In this document: piece by piece, positions 1 to 8,107 of the stretch
How positions within the stretch are numbered: position 1 is the first letter of the stretch
How the letters are laid out: each line of letters starts with the position of its first letter
Translations under genes and position numbers: made by a program
Assembly: GCF_040111675.1 (NCBI RefSeq)
Contig: NZ_CP157794.1
Span: 1,509,501-1,573,500 of the forward strand
Reading direction: 5' to 3'
DNA: 64,000 nucleotides
DNA from: Salinarimonas sp.
Lineage (GTDB): Bacteria; Pseudomonadota; Alphaproteobacteria; Rhizobiales; Beijerinckiaceae
The notes under the pieces: generated by a model
What the model was told of the DNA's origin: nothing
Seen by the model: the letters and a program-made list of their open reading frames with translations, nothing else
Database searches by the model: none

Positions 1-169
1 TAGTTCACATATAAACTATCACGGCGCGGAACGCCAGGGGGATTGTCGCGCGATGGCGGTCACATCCTGGAGGCGGCGTCGGCTAGGGCCGCCGGCGGCG
101 TCTCACGTATCGGGTATCGCGATGGGCGTCGTCCCGATCGGATGGGAGACGATCCGGGCTGCGCGCGCC
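1..169. other. Left-edge non-coding stretch
   Basis: No gene is convincing here. The first 18 bases are A/T-rich and contain a short inverted repeat, TAGTT and AACTA separated by 8 nt. This could belong to the control region of a gene left of the window. Confidence 0.3.
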
Positions 170-583
170 TCACGCGCAATAGAGCCGATACAGGGTCGCG
201 ATCAGCTCGCGGGCCTCCGGCGAGGCCAGCCGATAATAGATCGTCTGCCCCTCGCGGCGCGTGGTGACGAGGCCGAGCGCGCGCAGCTTCGAGAGGTGCT
301 GCGAGAGCGCCGACTGGCCGAGCCCGACGGCCTCGGCGAGCGCGCCCACCGAGACTTCCTCGTCCATCATCCGGCACATCGCCATCAGCCGCTTCGAATG
401 CGCCAGCGCGGAGAGCAGCTCCGCCACCTTGTCCGCCTTCGGCGCGAGCGCCGCGAGATCGTCCGCCGTCGCCACCCCGTTTTTCCCTTCAGCTACCCGT
501 CCGCAACATGGCGGCGAAGCGACCCGAGGGCAAGGGTCATGCCGTTCGGGAAGGGGCGCGAGTGGATCGAAGGCGGCGTCCAT
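170..583 (-). CDS. bigR: ArsR-family repressor, BigR/SqrR persulfide-sensor type
   Basis: This is a winged-helix ArsR/SmtB transcription repressor. With the ATG start at 583 it has 137 residues. The recognition helix lies in the GLGQSALSQHLSKLRALGLV region, followed by a wing ending in TIYYRL. Two cysteines, C70 (MAMCRMM) and C136 (LYRLYC), sit where BigR and SqrR keep the pair that forms a polysulfide bridge and releases DNA. It is the last gene of a minus-strand operon of sulfur-oxidation genes, 5 bp after the TIGR01244 gene, so it probably represses this operon and the divergent dioxygenase gene. A GTG at 475 preceded by AAGGGA would give a 101-residue protein closer to family length, so the start is uncertain. 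The N-terminal extension adds C18, C26 and C27. Confidence 0.85.
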   Translation of the reverse strand: MDAAFDPLAPLPERHDPCPRVASPPCCGRVAEGKNGVATADDLAALAPKADKVAELLSALAHSKRLMAMCRMMDEEVSVGALAEAVGLGQSALSQHLSKLRALGLVTTRREGQTIYYRLASPEARELIATLYRLYCA

Positions 584-588
584 GGCTC

Positions 589-1008
589 TCAGCCTCGTTG
601 CAGGTAGGGTCGCATCCCGGACAGGTCGTAGCCGGCGTTCCCCGCGATGGTCAGGATCTCGTCCGGCGAGCGCGCGCCGGCCTGGGTGAAGGCCCACAGC
701 GTCGCCGAGCGCGTGCCCGAGCGGCAGAAGGCCAGCGCCGGCCCCTCGGTCTCGGAGAGGGCGGCGTCGAAGGCGGTGACGTCGTCCATGGTCATCGCGC
801 CCGAGACGACGGGGACGTAGCGGTAGTCGAGGCCGAGCCGCTTCGCCTCCGCCTCGAGGGCGGCGCCGGGCGGCTGGTCCATGCTCTCGCCGTCCGGGCG
901 GTTGTTGATCACGGTCTTGAAGCCGGCCTCCTTCACCGCCGCGAGATCCTCGATGCGGAGCTGCGGGGCGACGGCGATCTCGGGCGTCAGCGTGCGGATG
1001 TCGGCCAT
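589..1008 (-). CDS. TIGR01244 family phosphatase/sulfurtransferase-like protein
   Basis: This 139-residue protein belongs to the small cysteine-phosphatase-like family fused to the metallo-hydrolase in Blh proteins of BigR operons. The N-terminus (DIRTLTPEIAVAPQL) and the VINNRPDGE segment are typical of the family, and the active-site loop CRSGTRS supplies the CX5R signature. Such proteins are thought to handle sulfane sulfur rather than phosphoprotein. It lies between the TauE exporter and the bigR-like gene in one minus-strand operon. The ATG at 1008 follows an AGGAAG-type ribosome site. Confidence 0.8.
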   Translation of the reverse strand: MADIRTLTPEIAVAPQLRIEDLAAVKEAGFKTVINNRPDGESMDQPPGAALEAEAKRLGLDYRYVPVVSGAMTMDDVTAFDAALSETEGPALAFCRSGTRSATLWAFTQAGARSPDEILTIAGNAGYDLSGMRPYLQRG

Positions 1009-1052
1009 GGGGGTCTTCCTCGCTTCTGTGTCTCGTCTCGGTCGCCGCCGCC

Positions 1053-1862
1053 TCAGAAGAGGCTCAGGGCGGCGGGAAGGCTCTGCGCGAGCATGAACAG
1101 TGCGACCGCGACGATCAATGCCGCAAACACGCGATTGAGCGCGCCCTTGGTGCCCGACAGCTGCCGCGCCGAGCGCGCGCCGAGGAGGCCGCCGAGGAAG
1201 GCGCCGGCGACGAACAGCCCGGCGAGGGTCCAGTCGACGAGGCCCGAGGCCGCGTAGTTCGCCGCCGTGGTCAGCCCGAAGGCGGTGACCGCGACGAGCG
1301 AGGAGCCCACCGCGTAGAGCATCGGCATGCCCGTCGCCAGCGCGAGGCCCGGCACGATCAGGAAGCCGCCGCCGATGCCGAAGAAGCCCGAGAGCGCGCC
1401 GGCGGCGAGCCCGAACCCCACGAGCTTGGGCGCGTTCTCGCGCCCGAGCCGCACCTCGGCGCCCGTGCCCTTGTCCTTGCGCCGCACCATCAGCGCGGCG
1501 ACGACCAGCATCAGCACGGCGAAGGCGGCGATGAGCGCCTGCCCGTCCACCATCTTGCCGATGGTCGAGCCGAGAAAGGCGCCGACGATGCCAGAGCCGG
1601 CGAAGACGCCGGCGCAGCGCCATTTCACCGTGCCGCCGCGGGCGTGGTTCACGAGGTTGATCGCGGCGGAGGCCGCGACCGCGACGGCGGCGGTGCCGAT
1701 CGCCACGTGAGGGCTCTCCACCCCCACGAGGTAGATGAGCAGCGGCACCGCCAGGATCGAGCCTCCCCCGCCCACGAGGCCGAGCACGAAGCCGACCAGC
1801 GAGCCCGAGGCGAGGCCGAGCACGCCCTGCAGGAGCGACGGGGCGAGGGAGAGCGGGATCAT
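1053..1862 (-). CDS. TauE/SafE (TSUP) family sulfite/sulfonate exporter
   Basis: This is a 269-residue inner-membrane protein with about eight hydrophobic segments. Two family repeats are visible: GFVLGLVGGGGSILAVPLL near residue 25 and a second GFFGIGGGFLIVPGL near residue 155. Family members export sulfite or related sulfur anions. In this operon it would remove the sulfite made by the persulfide dioxygenase encoded across the divergent promoter. Its ATG overlaps the stop of the rhodanese gene (ATGA at 1859-1862), implying translational coupling. Confidence 0.87.
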   Translation of the reverse strand: MIPLSLAPSLLQGVLGLASGSLVGFVLGLVGGGGSILAVPLLIYLVGVESPHVAIGTAAVAVAASAAINLVNHARGGTVKWRCAGVFAGSGIVGAFLGSTIGKMVDGQALIAAFAVLMLVVAALMVRRKDKGTGAEVRLGRENAPKLVGFGLAAGALSGFFGIGGGFLIVPGLALATGMPMLYAVGSSLVAVTAFGLTTAANYAASGLVDWTLAGLFVAGAFLGGLLGARSARQLSGTKGALNRVFAALIVAVALFMLAQSLPAALSLF

Positions 1863-2416
1863 CGCGCGACGACCGGGCTGGCGGCGGGGGTCCGCAGCGC
1901 CTTGTTCCAGGGCATGACCTTGAGCACGCGCGCCATGCCGCAGAAGCCGGTGATCCCGGCCACGGTGAGGCCCGCGCCGACGAAAGCGGGGACGATCAGG
2001 AAAGCCGGATCGGCGACGACGCCGAGCACGGTGCCCACCAGCGCCATCGAGCCGGCGCCGATCTGCACCTGGCGCTGCAGCTCGAGCGGCTGCTTCGCGT
2101 CGACCTCGACGGGAAGCCCCGCCCTGCGCCAGGCGTCGATGCCGCCCTCGACGACGAAGGCGTCGCAGCCCTCTCCGGCCTTGGCGGCGAGCTTGGAGGC
2201 GTTGCCGATCGTGCGCATGCCGCTCTTGCAATGGAACAGCACGATCTTGCCGGGACCGGCCTCGAGCTCGGCCTGCTCGAGGCTCGACAGGGCGACGTTG
2301 CGGGCGCCGGGAATGCGCTCGCGGGCGTGCTCGTCGCGCTCGCGCACGTCGACGAGAACGGCGCCCTGGTCGATCAGGCGCTTGGCTTCGGCCGGGGTGA
2401 TGGTCGGAAGCGACAT
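1859..2416 (-). CDS. Rhodanese-DUF2892 sulfurtransferase
   Basis: The 185-residue protein has an N-terminal rhodanese domain (residues about 3-105) with active-site loop CKSGMRT, and a C-terminal DUF2892 membrane hairpin (about 115-170) that would tether it to the inner membrane. Rhodaneses of this kind move sulfane sulfur between thiol carriers. It is the first gene of the minus-strand operon. The start at 2416 is supported by GAGGAG nine bases upstream. It faces the divergent metallo-hydrolase across a 203-bp control region. Confidence 0.87.
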   Translation of the reverse strand: MSLPTITPAEAKRLIDQGAVLVDVRERDEHARERIPGARNVALSSLEQAELEAGPGKIVLFHCKSGMRTIGNASKLAAKAGEGCDAFVVEGGIDAWRRAGLPVEVDAKQPLELQRQVQIGAGSMALVGTVLGVVADPAFLIVPAFVGAGLTVAGITGFCGMARVLKVMPWNKALRTPAASPVVAR

Positions 2417-2523
2417 TCGGGGGGAACTCCTCGCAGGTCGATGACGGCCGCGCTCCTGGCGGGCAGCCGGACGGTTTCGATGACGGAGCGAAGATAGCCC
2501 GTCCTGCATCAGCTTTCAAGGCA

Positions 2524-2551
2524 TTGCTAAATTAGAAAGTGATGATATATT
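2524..2551 (+). promoter_or_regulatory. Candidate promoter and repressor operator for the persulfide dioxygenase
   Basis: TTGCTA (2524-2529) and TATATT (2546-2551) are spaced by 16 bp, forming a plausible sigma-70 promoter directed at the gene starting at 2620. An odd palindrome, CTAAATTAG (2527-2535), sits inside it and stands out as A/T-rich in a GC-rich genome. This is the natural place for a BigR/SqrR-type repressor acting on both divergent units. The assignment is inferred from position and symmetry. Confidence 0.5.
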
Positions 2552-2619
2552 GGTCGCCAGATCGAGCGGGGCCGCCGCGGCGCGACCTCGTGAACGCGAG
2601 ACACCAGCAGGAGATCCCC

Positions 2620-3501
2620 ATGACCGCGCCCGTCATCCGCGCCTTCTTCGACGAGCCGACCAACACGGTGAGCTATCTCGTCGCCGACCCGGCGACCGGG
2701 CAGGCGGCCGTCATCGATCCCGTGCTCGACTACGACCACAAGGCCGGCACGGTGACGACCGACTCCGTCGAGGCGATCCTCGCCGCCGCCGCCGAGGCCG
2801 GCTACACCATCGCTTGGGCGCTCGAGACCCACGCCCACGCCGACCACCTCTCGGGTGCGCCCTACATCAAGGCGAAGACCGGCGCCAAGATCGGCATCGG
2901 CGAGCATATCAAGGAGGTGCAGCGCATCTTCCGCCCGGTCTTCAACGCCACCGACCTGAAGACCGACGGCTCGGACTTCGACCACCTCTTCGCCGACGGC
3001 GAGACCTTCGCGATCGGCGCGCTCTCGGTCGAGGTGCTCTACGTGCCGGGCCACACGCCCGCCGACGTCGCCTACAGGATCGACGACGCCGTCTTCGTCG
3101 GCGACACGCTGTTCATGCCCGATTTCGGCACCGCCCGCGCCGACTTCCCCGGCGGGGACGCCAAGAAGCTCTTCGCCTCGATCCAGCGCCTCCTCGCGCT
3201 GCCGGCCGAAACGCGGCTGTTCATGTGCCACGACTACAAGGCCCCCGGCCGCGACGACTACGCCTGGGAGACCACGGTGGCCGAGCAGCGACGCGCCAAC
3301 AAGCACGTCCACGAGGGCGTCGCCGAGGAGGAGTTCGTCGCCATGCGCACCGCCCGCGACGCCACCCTCGCCGCCCCGACCCTGCTGCTCCCCTCCATCC
3401 AGGTGAACATCCGCGCCGGCCGCTTCCCGGCCAAGGAGGCGAACGGGGTGCACTATTTGACGATCCCGGTGACCTTCAAGAAGGAGGCGCACGCGGCGTG
3501 A
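2620..3501 (+). CDS. ETHE1-like metallo-beta-lactamase-fold hydrolase (persulfide dioxygenase)
   Basis: This 293-residue enzyme resembles the ETHE1/Blh dioxygenases that oxidise glutathione persulfide to sulfite with ferrous iron. HAHADH at 71-76 supplies the metal-binding motif, with H145 (PGHTP), D162 (GDTLFM) and a later CHDYK motif completing the site. The ATG at 2620 has CAGGAG upstream, and an in-frame upstream extension lacks such a site. It is divergent from the rhodanese operon and probably shares its repressor. Its stop codon lies inside a perfect hairpin shared with the convergent DUF433 gene. Confidence 0.88.
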   Translation: MTAPVIRAFFDEPTNTVSYLVADPATGQAAVIDPVLDYDHKAGTVTTDSVEAILAAAAEAGYTIAWALETHAHADHLSGAPYIKAKTGAKIGIGEHIKEVQRIFRPVFNATDLKTDGSDFDHLFADGETFAIGALSVEVLYVPGHTPADVAYRIDDAVFVGDTLFMPDFGTARADFPGGDAKKLFASIQRLLALPAETRLFMCHDYKAPGRDDYAWETTVAEQRRANKHVHEGVAEEEFVAMRTARDATLAAPTLLLPSIQVNIRAGRFPAKEANGVHYLTIPVTFKKEAHAA

Positions 3502-3517
3502 GGGAACGCCCTCACGC
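3496..3517. terminator. Hairpin shared by two convergent genes
   Basis: GCGTGAGGG (3496-3504) and CCCTCACGC (3509-3517) form a perfect 9-bp stem with a 4-nt AACG loop. The stop codons of the dioxygenase (3499-3501) and of the convergent DUF433 frame (3512-3514) fall in opposite arms. There is no T-run, so it could stop or stabilise transcripts from both sides without being a classical intrinsic terminator. Confidence 0.55.
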
Positions 3518-4279
3518 GATCGGCTCCGGCGGCGGCGCATCCGCGACCGCCGCCGAAGGATCGATCCGGAGCGGCAGGGGCACGGGATCGCGATCGATGG
3601 CGACGCGCTCGAAGGCCAGCGCGGCCTCGACGTCGGGAGGATCGAGGTCGAAATCGTCGGCGATGTCCCGAATGGTCTCGCCGCTCTCCCATCGGTCCTT
3701 CAAGGCCCAGGTCGCGACGCCGCGCACGTTCGGCGCGCCGAAGGCGAGGCGCGGGTCGAGCCGCACGGGGCTCTCGGTCCCGTCTACGCGCTAGGACAGC
3801 ACGGTCCCGAGATCGGGGTCGTAGTCGAACTCCCGCAGGCGGCCGGCGAGGATCTCCCGCCAGGCCAGCTGGCCCTCCGCGGAGACGCCGAGAAGCCTGT
3901 GCTTGGCCGATCCGCCTTCCACGGCGTCGAAGTCGACGAAGAGCTGCTTGCCGTGGGCCCAGAAGCGGTATTCCGCGAAGGGAAAGCGCGAGCCCAGCTC
4001 CCGCGCCATGTAGGCGCGCGCGGCCCGGATCTCGCTGATCGGAACGCCCGCTTGCCGCATCGCGGCGACGACGCCCAGCTCGATCAGCTGAAAGTAGGAA
4101 AGCGGGACGCCGCCGTCCCGCGCCGCGATGAGGCCTGGCCGGTCCTCGCCGAGATGCTGCCAGCGCACGACGGTCTGCGGCGAGGTGCGCGCATAGCGCG
4201 CCGCCTCCCGAACCCGGTAGGTCGGGACCTCCAACCGCTCGCGCCAAAGCGCTGCGTCCGAAGTCCGAGGCTCCAGCAT
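3512..4279 (-). pseudogene. DUF433 / HTH antitoxin-like protein interrupted by an in-frame amber codon
   Basis: Two pieces lie in the same frame. The 162-codon 5' part (4279-3791) has a MerR-like helix-turn-helix (REAARYARTSPQTVVRW) and the middle domain usual for the family. It ends in TAG at 3791-3793. Eight sense codons later comes the DUF433 domain itself (DPRLAFGAPNVRGV... and IADDFDLDPPDVEAAL, within 3512-3766), where a GTG at 3766 could restart translation. Family members usually carry both domains on one chain of about 220-250 residues, acting as antitoxins for Mut7-C/DUF5615-type toxins. No toxin is adjacent. The gene may be newly inactivated, split into two proteins, or read through. 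Confidence 0.75.
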
Positions 4280-4382
4280 AGTCCGCGTGGCTCCTGCCGC
4301 GACGACGCAATTATCGTTGTTCTAGCGCCGTCACGGATACTGTCAATGGCACATATCGCCGACCGTACGACTCACGTGCACG

Positions 4383-5798
4383 CTACCGCCCCGCCCCCTC
4401 CGCCTCCTCGCGCAGGAGGTGCGGCGTTTCGAGCGCCGGTGTCGGCGTGGCCGCGCGCTCGCGCCGCTCCAGCGCCTTCACCGTCCAGAACGCCGTCGCC
4501 AGCGCGGCGCAGCCGAAGCCGATGGCGCCGACGCCCACGCCCGCGAGCACGCCCTGCGGGCCGGCGATCTCCGCGCCGAGCCAGGCGAACGGGATCACGC
4601 CGAGCGTCGCGCGACCCCAGTTGAAGGCGGTGGAATAGAGCGGATAGCCGAGATTGTTGAAGGAGGCGTTGGCCACGAACAGGAGGCCGTTGAAGAACCA
4701 GACCGGCCCCGAGATCAGGCAGAAGAAGGCGACGAGGTCCGCCGCCGCGCCCGAGATGCCGAACAGGGCGACGATCTCGTGCCGGAAGACGACGAGGAGC
4801 ACCCAGGTGACGAGAACGTAGAGGCCGGCGACGAGCATCGAATCGCGCAGGATGCGGTGCATGCGGTCGTAGCGCGTCGCGCCCCAGTTCTGTCCCAGGA
4901 TCGGCCCGACCGCCCCCGAGAGCGCGAACAGGCCGCCGAAGGCGAGGGGCACGAGGCGCTCGACGATGGCGTTGCCGGCGATGGCCTCGTCGCCGAACTG
5001 CGCGATGAAGCGCGCCGCGAAGCCGGCGGCGACCGGGCTCGCGATCGCGGTGAGGATCGCCGGCCCCGCGATGTGCGCCATCGGCGGGCCGTCGCGCAGG
5101 AGATCGACGAGCGTGGGGCGGGCCAGGAGATCGTGCACGCGCACGACCCCCCACAGGCCCACCGCCACGAAGACGACCCGCGCCGCGATCATGCCGAGCG
5201 CGGCGCCCTGCCAGCCGAGGCCCAGCCCGAAGATCAGGATCGGGTCGAGCACGGCGGTGAAGACCGCGCCGGAGAGGGTGACGTACATGGCCCGGCGCGC
5301 GTCGCCGACGGCGCGCAGGACGCCCGACGCGCCCATGCCGAGCGCCATCAGGATGTTGGCGGGCAGCACCATCGTCACGAAGCCGACGGCCACCTCCTTC
5401 GCTTCACCCTCCGCGCCGAGCCAGCCCATGATCGCCGGGACGAGGGGCCAGATCGCGAGCGTCGCCACGCTCGCCGCGATCACCGACCAGGCCAGCGTCG
5501 CCCCGGCGAGGCGGCGCGCGCTCGCCCGATCCCGCGCGCCGAGCGCCCGGGAGACGAGCGCCGCCGTCGCGATCATCAGGCCGACGTTGATCGAGGTGAC
5601 GAAGAACAGGAGGATGGTCGCGAGGCCGACGCCGGCCGTGACGCTCTTCACCCCGAGCCAGGAGATGTAGAGGAGCGAGAGCAGGTCCACGAGGAAGACG
5701 GCGACGAGCCCCACCGCCCCCGTCGTCGTCATCACGACGACGTGGCGCAGCGTCGATCCCGTCACGAAGCGCCCGTCCTCGGCCTGTTTCGTCTCCAA
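4383..5798 (-). CDS. MATE-family multidrug/Na+ antiporter
   Basis: This protein of about 471 residues has twelve hydrophobic segments in two similar halves, with the MATE signature regions around GASGVLRAVGD and GPILGQNWGA. MATE pumps export cationic drugs or metabolites in exchange for Na+ or H+. The preferred start is TTG at 5798, because GGAGGTGG lies just upstream; the longer frame up to 5948 is arginine-rich and has no comparable ribosome site. It stands alone, divergent from the aminotransferase gene. The substrate cannot be told from sequence. Confidence 0.85.
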   Translation of the reverse strand: METKQAEDGRFVTGSTLRHVVVMTTTGAVGLVAVFLVDLLSLLYISWLGVKSVTAGVGLATILLFFVTSINVGLMIATAALVSRALGARDRASARRLAGATLAWSVIAASVATLAIWPLVPAIMGWLGAEGEAKEVAVGFVTMVLPANILMALGMGASGVLRAVGDARRAMYVTLSGAVFTAVLDPILIFGLGLGWQGAALGMIAARVVFVAVGLWGVVRVHDLLARPTLVDLLRDGPPMAHIAGPAILTAIASPVAAGFAARFIAQFGDEAIAGNAIVERLVPLAFGGLFALSGAVGPILGQNWGATRYDRMHRILRDSMLVAGLYVLVTWVLLVVFRHEIVALFGISGAAADLVAFFCLISGPVWFFNGLLFVANASFNNLGYPLYSTAFNWGRATLGVIPFAWLGAEIAGPQGVLAGVGVGAIGFGCAALATAFWTVKALERRERAATPTPALETPHLLREEAEGAGR

Positions 5799-5966
5799 GC
5801 GCCACCTCCGCTTTCGCCCGCCCACGATCCCGGCGCGCGCCCGAAGCTTTAGCGTGCTCCGGCGGCGGGGCATAGACGGGCGCACCCTCCTCGGATTTCT
5901 GCGATCTTCCCCGCGCGCGGCCGGGGGACTAGGCTCGCGCCGGCCCAATCATCCGGAGCTTCCCCC

Positions 5967-7337
5967 GTGCTGAGCAACCTCGCCGCCCGCGACGTCGAAA
6001 CCCTGATCCACCCCTACACCCATCTCGACAAGTTTCGCGAGACGGGCCCGCTCGTGATCGAGCGCGGCGAGGGCGTGCACGTCTTCGACGGGGCGGGCAA
6101 GCCCTATCTCGAGGGCATGGCGGGGCTGTGGTGCACCTCGCTCGGCTACTCGAATCGCGAGCTGGTCGAGGCCGCGCGCGAGCAGATGGAGCGGCTCCCC
6201 TTCCAGCACATCTTCTCCGGCCGCAGCCACGACCCGGCGATCGCGCTCGCCGAGAAGCTCAAGGAGATCGCCCCGGTGCCGATCTCCAAGGTGACGTTCT
6301 GCTCCTCCGGGTCTGAGGCGAACGACACGCAGGTGAAGCTCGCCTGGTACATGAACAACGCGCTCGGCCGGCCGCGGAAGAAGAAGATCATCGCCCGCAC
6401 GAAGGGCTACCACGGCGTCACCGTGGCCTCGGCCTCGCTCACCGGGCTGCCGGCGAACCACGCGCTGTTCGACCTGCCGATCCAGAACATCCTGCACACC
6501 TCCTGCCCGCACCATTACCGCTTCGCGGAGGAGGGCGAGACGGAGGAGGCCTTCTCCGCCCGGCTCGCCGCCGAGCTCGAGGAGATGATCCAGCGCGAGG
6601 ACCCGGACACGGTGGCCGCCTTCATCGCCGAGCCGGTGATGGGCGCGGGCGGCGCGCTCGTGCCGCCCAAGGGCTATTTCGAGGCGATCGGGCCGGTGCT
6701 CGAGAGATACGACGTGCGGCTGATCGCCGACGAGGTGATCTGCGGCTTCGGGCGGCTCGGCACCATGTTCGGCTCGCAGCGGCTCGGCATGGCGCCGCAC
6801 ACGCTTTCGGTCGCCAAGGCCATCACCTCGGCTTACATGCCGCTCGGCGCGGTGCTGCTCGACGAGCCGATGTACGAGGCCATGCTCCAGGGCTCGCGCG
6901 AGGTCGGCACCTTCGGCCACGGCTTCACCTATTCCGGCCACCCGACCACCTGCGCGGTGGCGCTGAAGACGCTCGAGATCTACGCGCGCGACCGCATCGT
7001 CGAGGGTGTCGCGGCGAAGGAGCCGCACTTCCTGCGCCGCCTCGCCGCCATCGGCGAGCACCCGCTCGTCGGCGAGGCGCGCGGGCTCGGGCTCATCGCC
7101 GGGATCGAGCTCGTCGCCGACAAGGCGACGAAGCGTCAGTACGACCCCAAGGCCATGGTCGCCGCCAAGGCGGTGGCCTTCTGCCAGGAGGAGGGGCTGA
7201 TCCTGCGCAACCTGATGGGAGACCGCATCGCGATCTGCCCGCCCTTGATCATCACCGAGGCCGAGATCGACGAGCTCTTCGACAAGCTGACGCGCGCGCT
7301 CGACCGCACCCTGGACTGGGCGGCGAGCCTCGGCTGA
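5967..7337 (+). CDS. Class III PLP-dependent aminotransferase (omega-amino acid/amine type)
   Basis: The 456-residue protein carries the class III hallmarks: SSGSEANDTQ in the cofactor phosphate-binding loop, the YHGVTVAS motif, the IADEVICGFGR aspartate motif, and the Schiff-base lysine in SVAKAITSAYMPLGAV. Relatives convert omega-amino acids, diamines or amines with pyruvate or 2-oxoglutarate. The specific substrate is unknown. The start is GTG at 5967 with CCGGAG upstream. No pathway genes accompany it. Confidence 0.87.
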   Translation: MLSNLAARDVETLIHPYTHLDKFRETGPLVIERGEGVHVFDGAGKPYLEGMAGLWCTSLGYSNRELVEAAREQMERLPFQHIFSGRSHDPAIALAEKLKEIAPVPISKVTFCSSGSEANDTQVKLAWYMNNALGRPRKKKIIARTKGYHGVTVASASLTGLPANHALFDLPIQNILHTSCPHHYRFAEEGETEEAFSARLAAELEEMIQREDPDTVAAFIAEPVMGAGGALVPPKGYFEAIGPVLERYDVRLIADEVICGFGRLGTMFGSQRLGMAPHTLSVAKAITSAYMPLGAVLLDEPMYEAMLQGSREVGTFGHGFTYSGHPTTCAVALKTLEIYARDRIVEGVAAKEPHFLRRLAAIGEHPLVGEARGLGLIAGIELVADKATKRQYDPKAMVAAKAVAFCQEEGLILRNLMGDRIAICPPLIITEAEIDELFDKLTRALDRTLDWAASLG

Positions 7338-7387
7338 GCGCCGGGTGATTCGCACCGCCCGTGCCGCGCCAGATCACGCCGCGCACG

Positions 7388-7411
7388 AAAAAGCCGCCCT
7401 TGCGGGCGGCT
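7388..7411 (-). terminator. Rho-independent terminator of infC
   Basis: GCCGCCC (7393-7399) and GGGCGGC (7404-7410) form a perfect 7-bp stem with a TTGC loop, extended by an A-T pair. Read on the minus strand the hairpin is followed by five T residues. It lies about 30 bp beyond the infC stop codon. Confidence 0.85.
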
Positions 7412-7439
7412 CGCTCGTCCTTCGGGATGGGCCCGCCGG

Positions 7440-7982
7440 TCAGCGCGGGGCCAGGATCATGATCATCTGCCGGCCTTCGAGCTGCGGCTCGACCTCGACC
7501 TTGGCGATCTCCTGGGTCTCTTCCTTGACCTTCTCGAGCAGCTTCAGGCCGAGATCCTGGTGCGCCATCTCGCGTCCGCGGAAGCGCAGGGTGATCTTGA
7601 CCTTGTCGCCCTCGTCGAAGAAGCGCCGGACGTTCTTCATCTTCGTCTCGTAATCGTGCTTGTCGATCGCGGGACGGAGCTTGACTTCCTTGACCTCGAC
7701 GGTCTTCTGCTTCTTGCGCGCCTCGGAGGCCTTCTTCTGCTGGTCGAAACGGAACTTGCCGTAATCCAGCAGCTTGCAGACGGGCGGCTCCGAGTTCGGC
7801 GCGATCTCGACGAGGTCGAGGCCGACCTCCTCGGCGACGCGCATGGCGTCGAAGAACGACATGACGCCGCGGTTCTGGCCCTCTTGATCGATGAGCTGAA
7901 CCTCGCGGACGCCGCGAATGTCACGGTTGGCGCGCGGCCCCTCCTTCTGGGGGGTCGGCGGGGCTCTCATGGGTCGGCGAAT
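7440..7982 (-). CDS. infC: Translation initiation factor IF-3
   Basis: IF-3 binds the 30S subunit, blocks premature 50S joining and checks the start codon. The chain of about 180 residues has the N-terminal domain ([40 protein letters not shown]) and the C-terminal domain ([15 protein letters not shown]...). The best start is ATT at 7982: GAGGAG lies nine bases upstream, while the first in-frame ATG four codons later has no such site. A non-canonical AUU start is the known basis of IF-3 autoregulation. A strong terminator follows the gene. Confidence 0.95.
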   Translation of the reverse strand: MRRPMRAPPTPQKEGPRANRDIRGVREVQLIDQEGQNRGVMSFFDAMRVAEEVGLDLVEIAPNSEPPVCKLLDYGKFRFDQQKKASEARKKQKTVEVKEVKLRPAIDKHDYETKMKNVRRFFDEGDKVKITLRFRGREMAHQDLGLKLLEKVKEETQEIAKVEVEPQLEGRQMIMILAPR

Positions 7983-8078
7983 GGCTGTGATCTCCTCGTT
8001 TGCAGGGTACACGCCGAGGCCGCACCGCTGAGCGGGCGGCCGACCGTCGGGCGCGAACCCCTGTACCTCATGAACGAG

Positions 8079-8107
8079 CATGTTTGCGCAAACGCGCTAT
8101 AAGTCAA
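8079..8107 (-). promoter_or_regulatory. Candidate infC promoter with internal palindrome
   Basis: On the minus strand TTGACT (8107-8102) is followed after 17 bp by AACATG (8084-8079). A perfect 12-bp palindrome, GTTTGCGCAAAC (8082-8093), fills the downstream half. The -35 box overlaps the stop codon of the upstream glycosyltransferase gene. The -10 match is weak, so the palindrome is the firmer observation. Confidence 0.4.

Noticed and set aside
1..18. TAGTT/AACTA inverted repeat at the left edge as an operator of the sulfur genes
   Set aside because: It lies downstream of the repressor gene's 3' end, far from any promoter seen in the window; it may serve a gene outside.
5949..7355. Long minus-strand open frame opposite the aminotransferase, and similar long frames opposite many genes
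   Set aside because: High GC content produces long antisense frames; their translations are Arg/Ala/Asp-rich without motifs, whereas the other strand encodes recognisable families.
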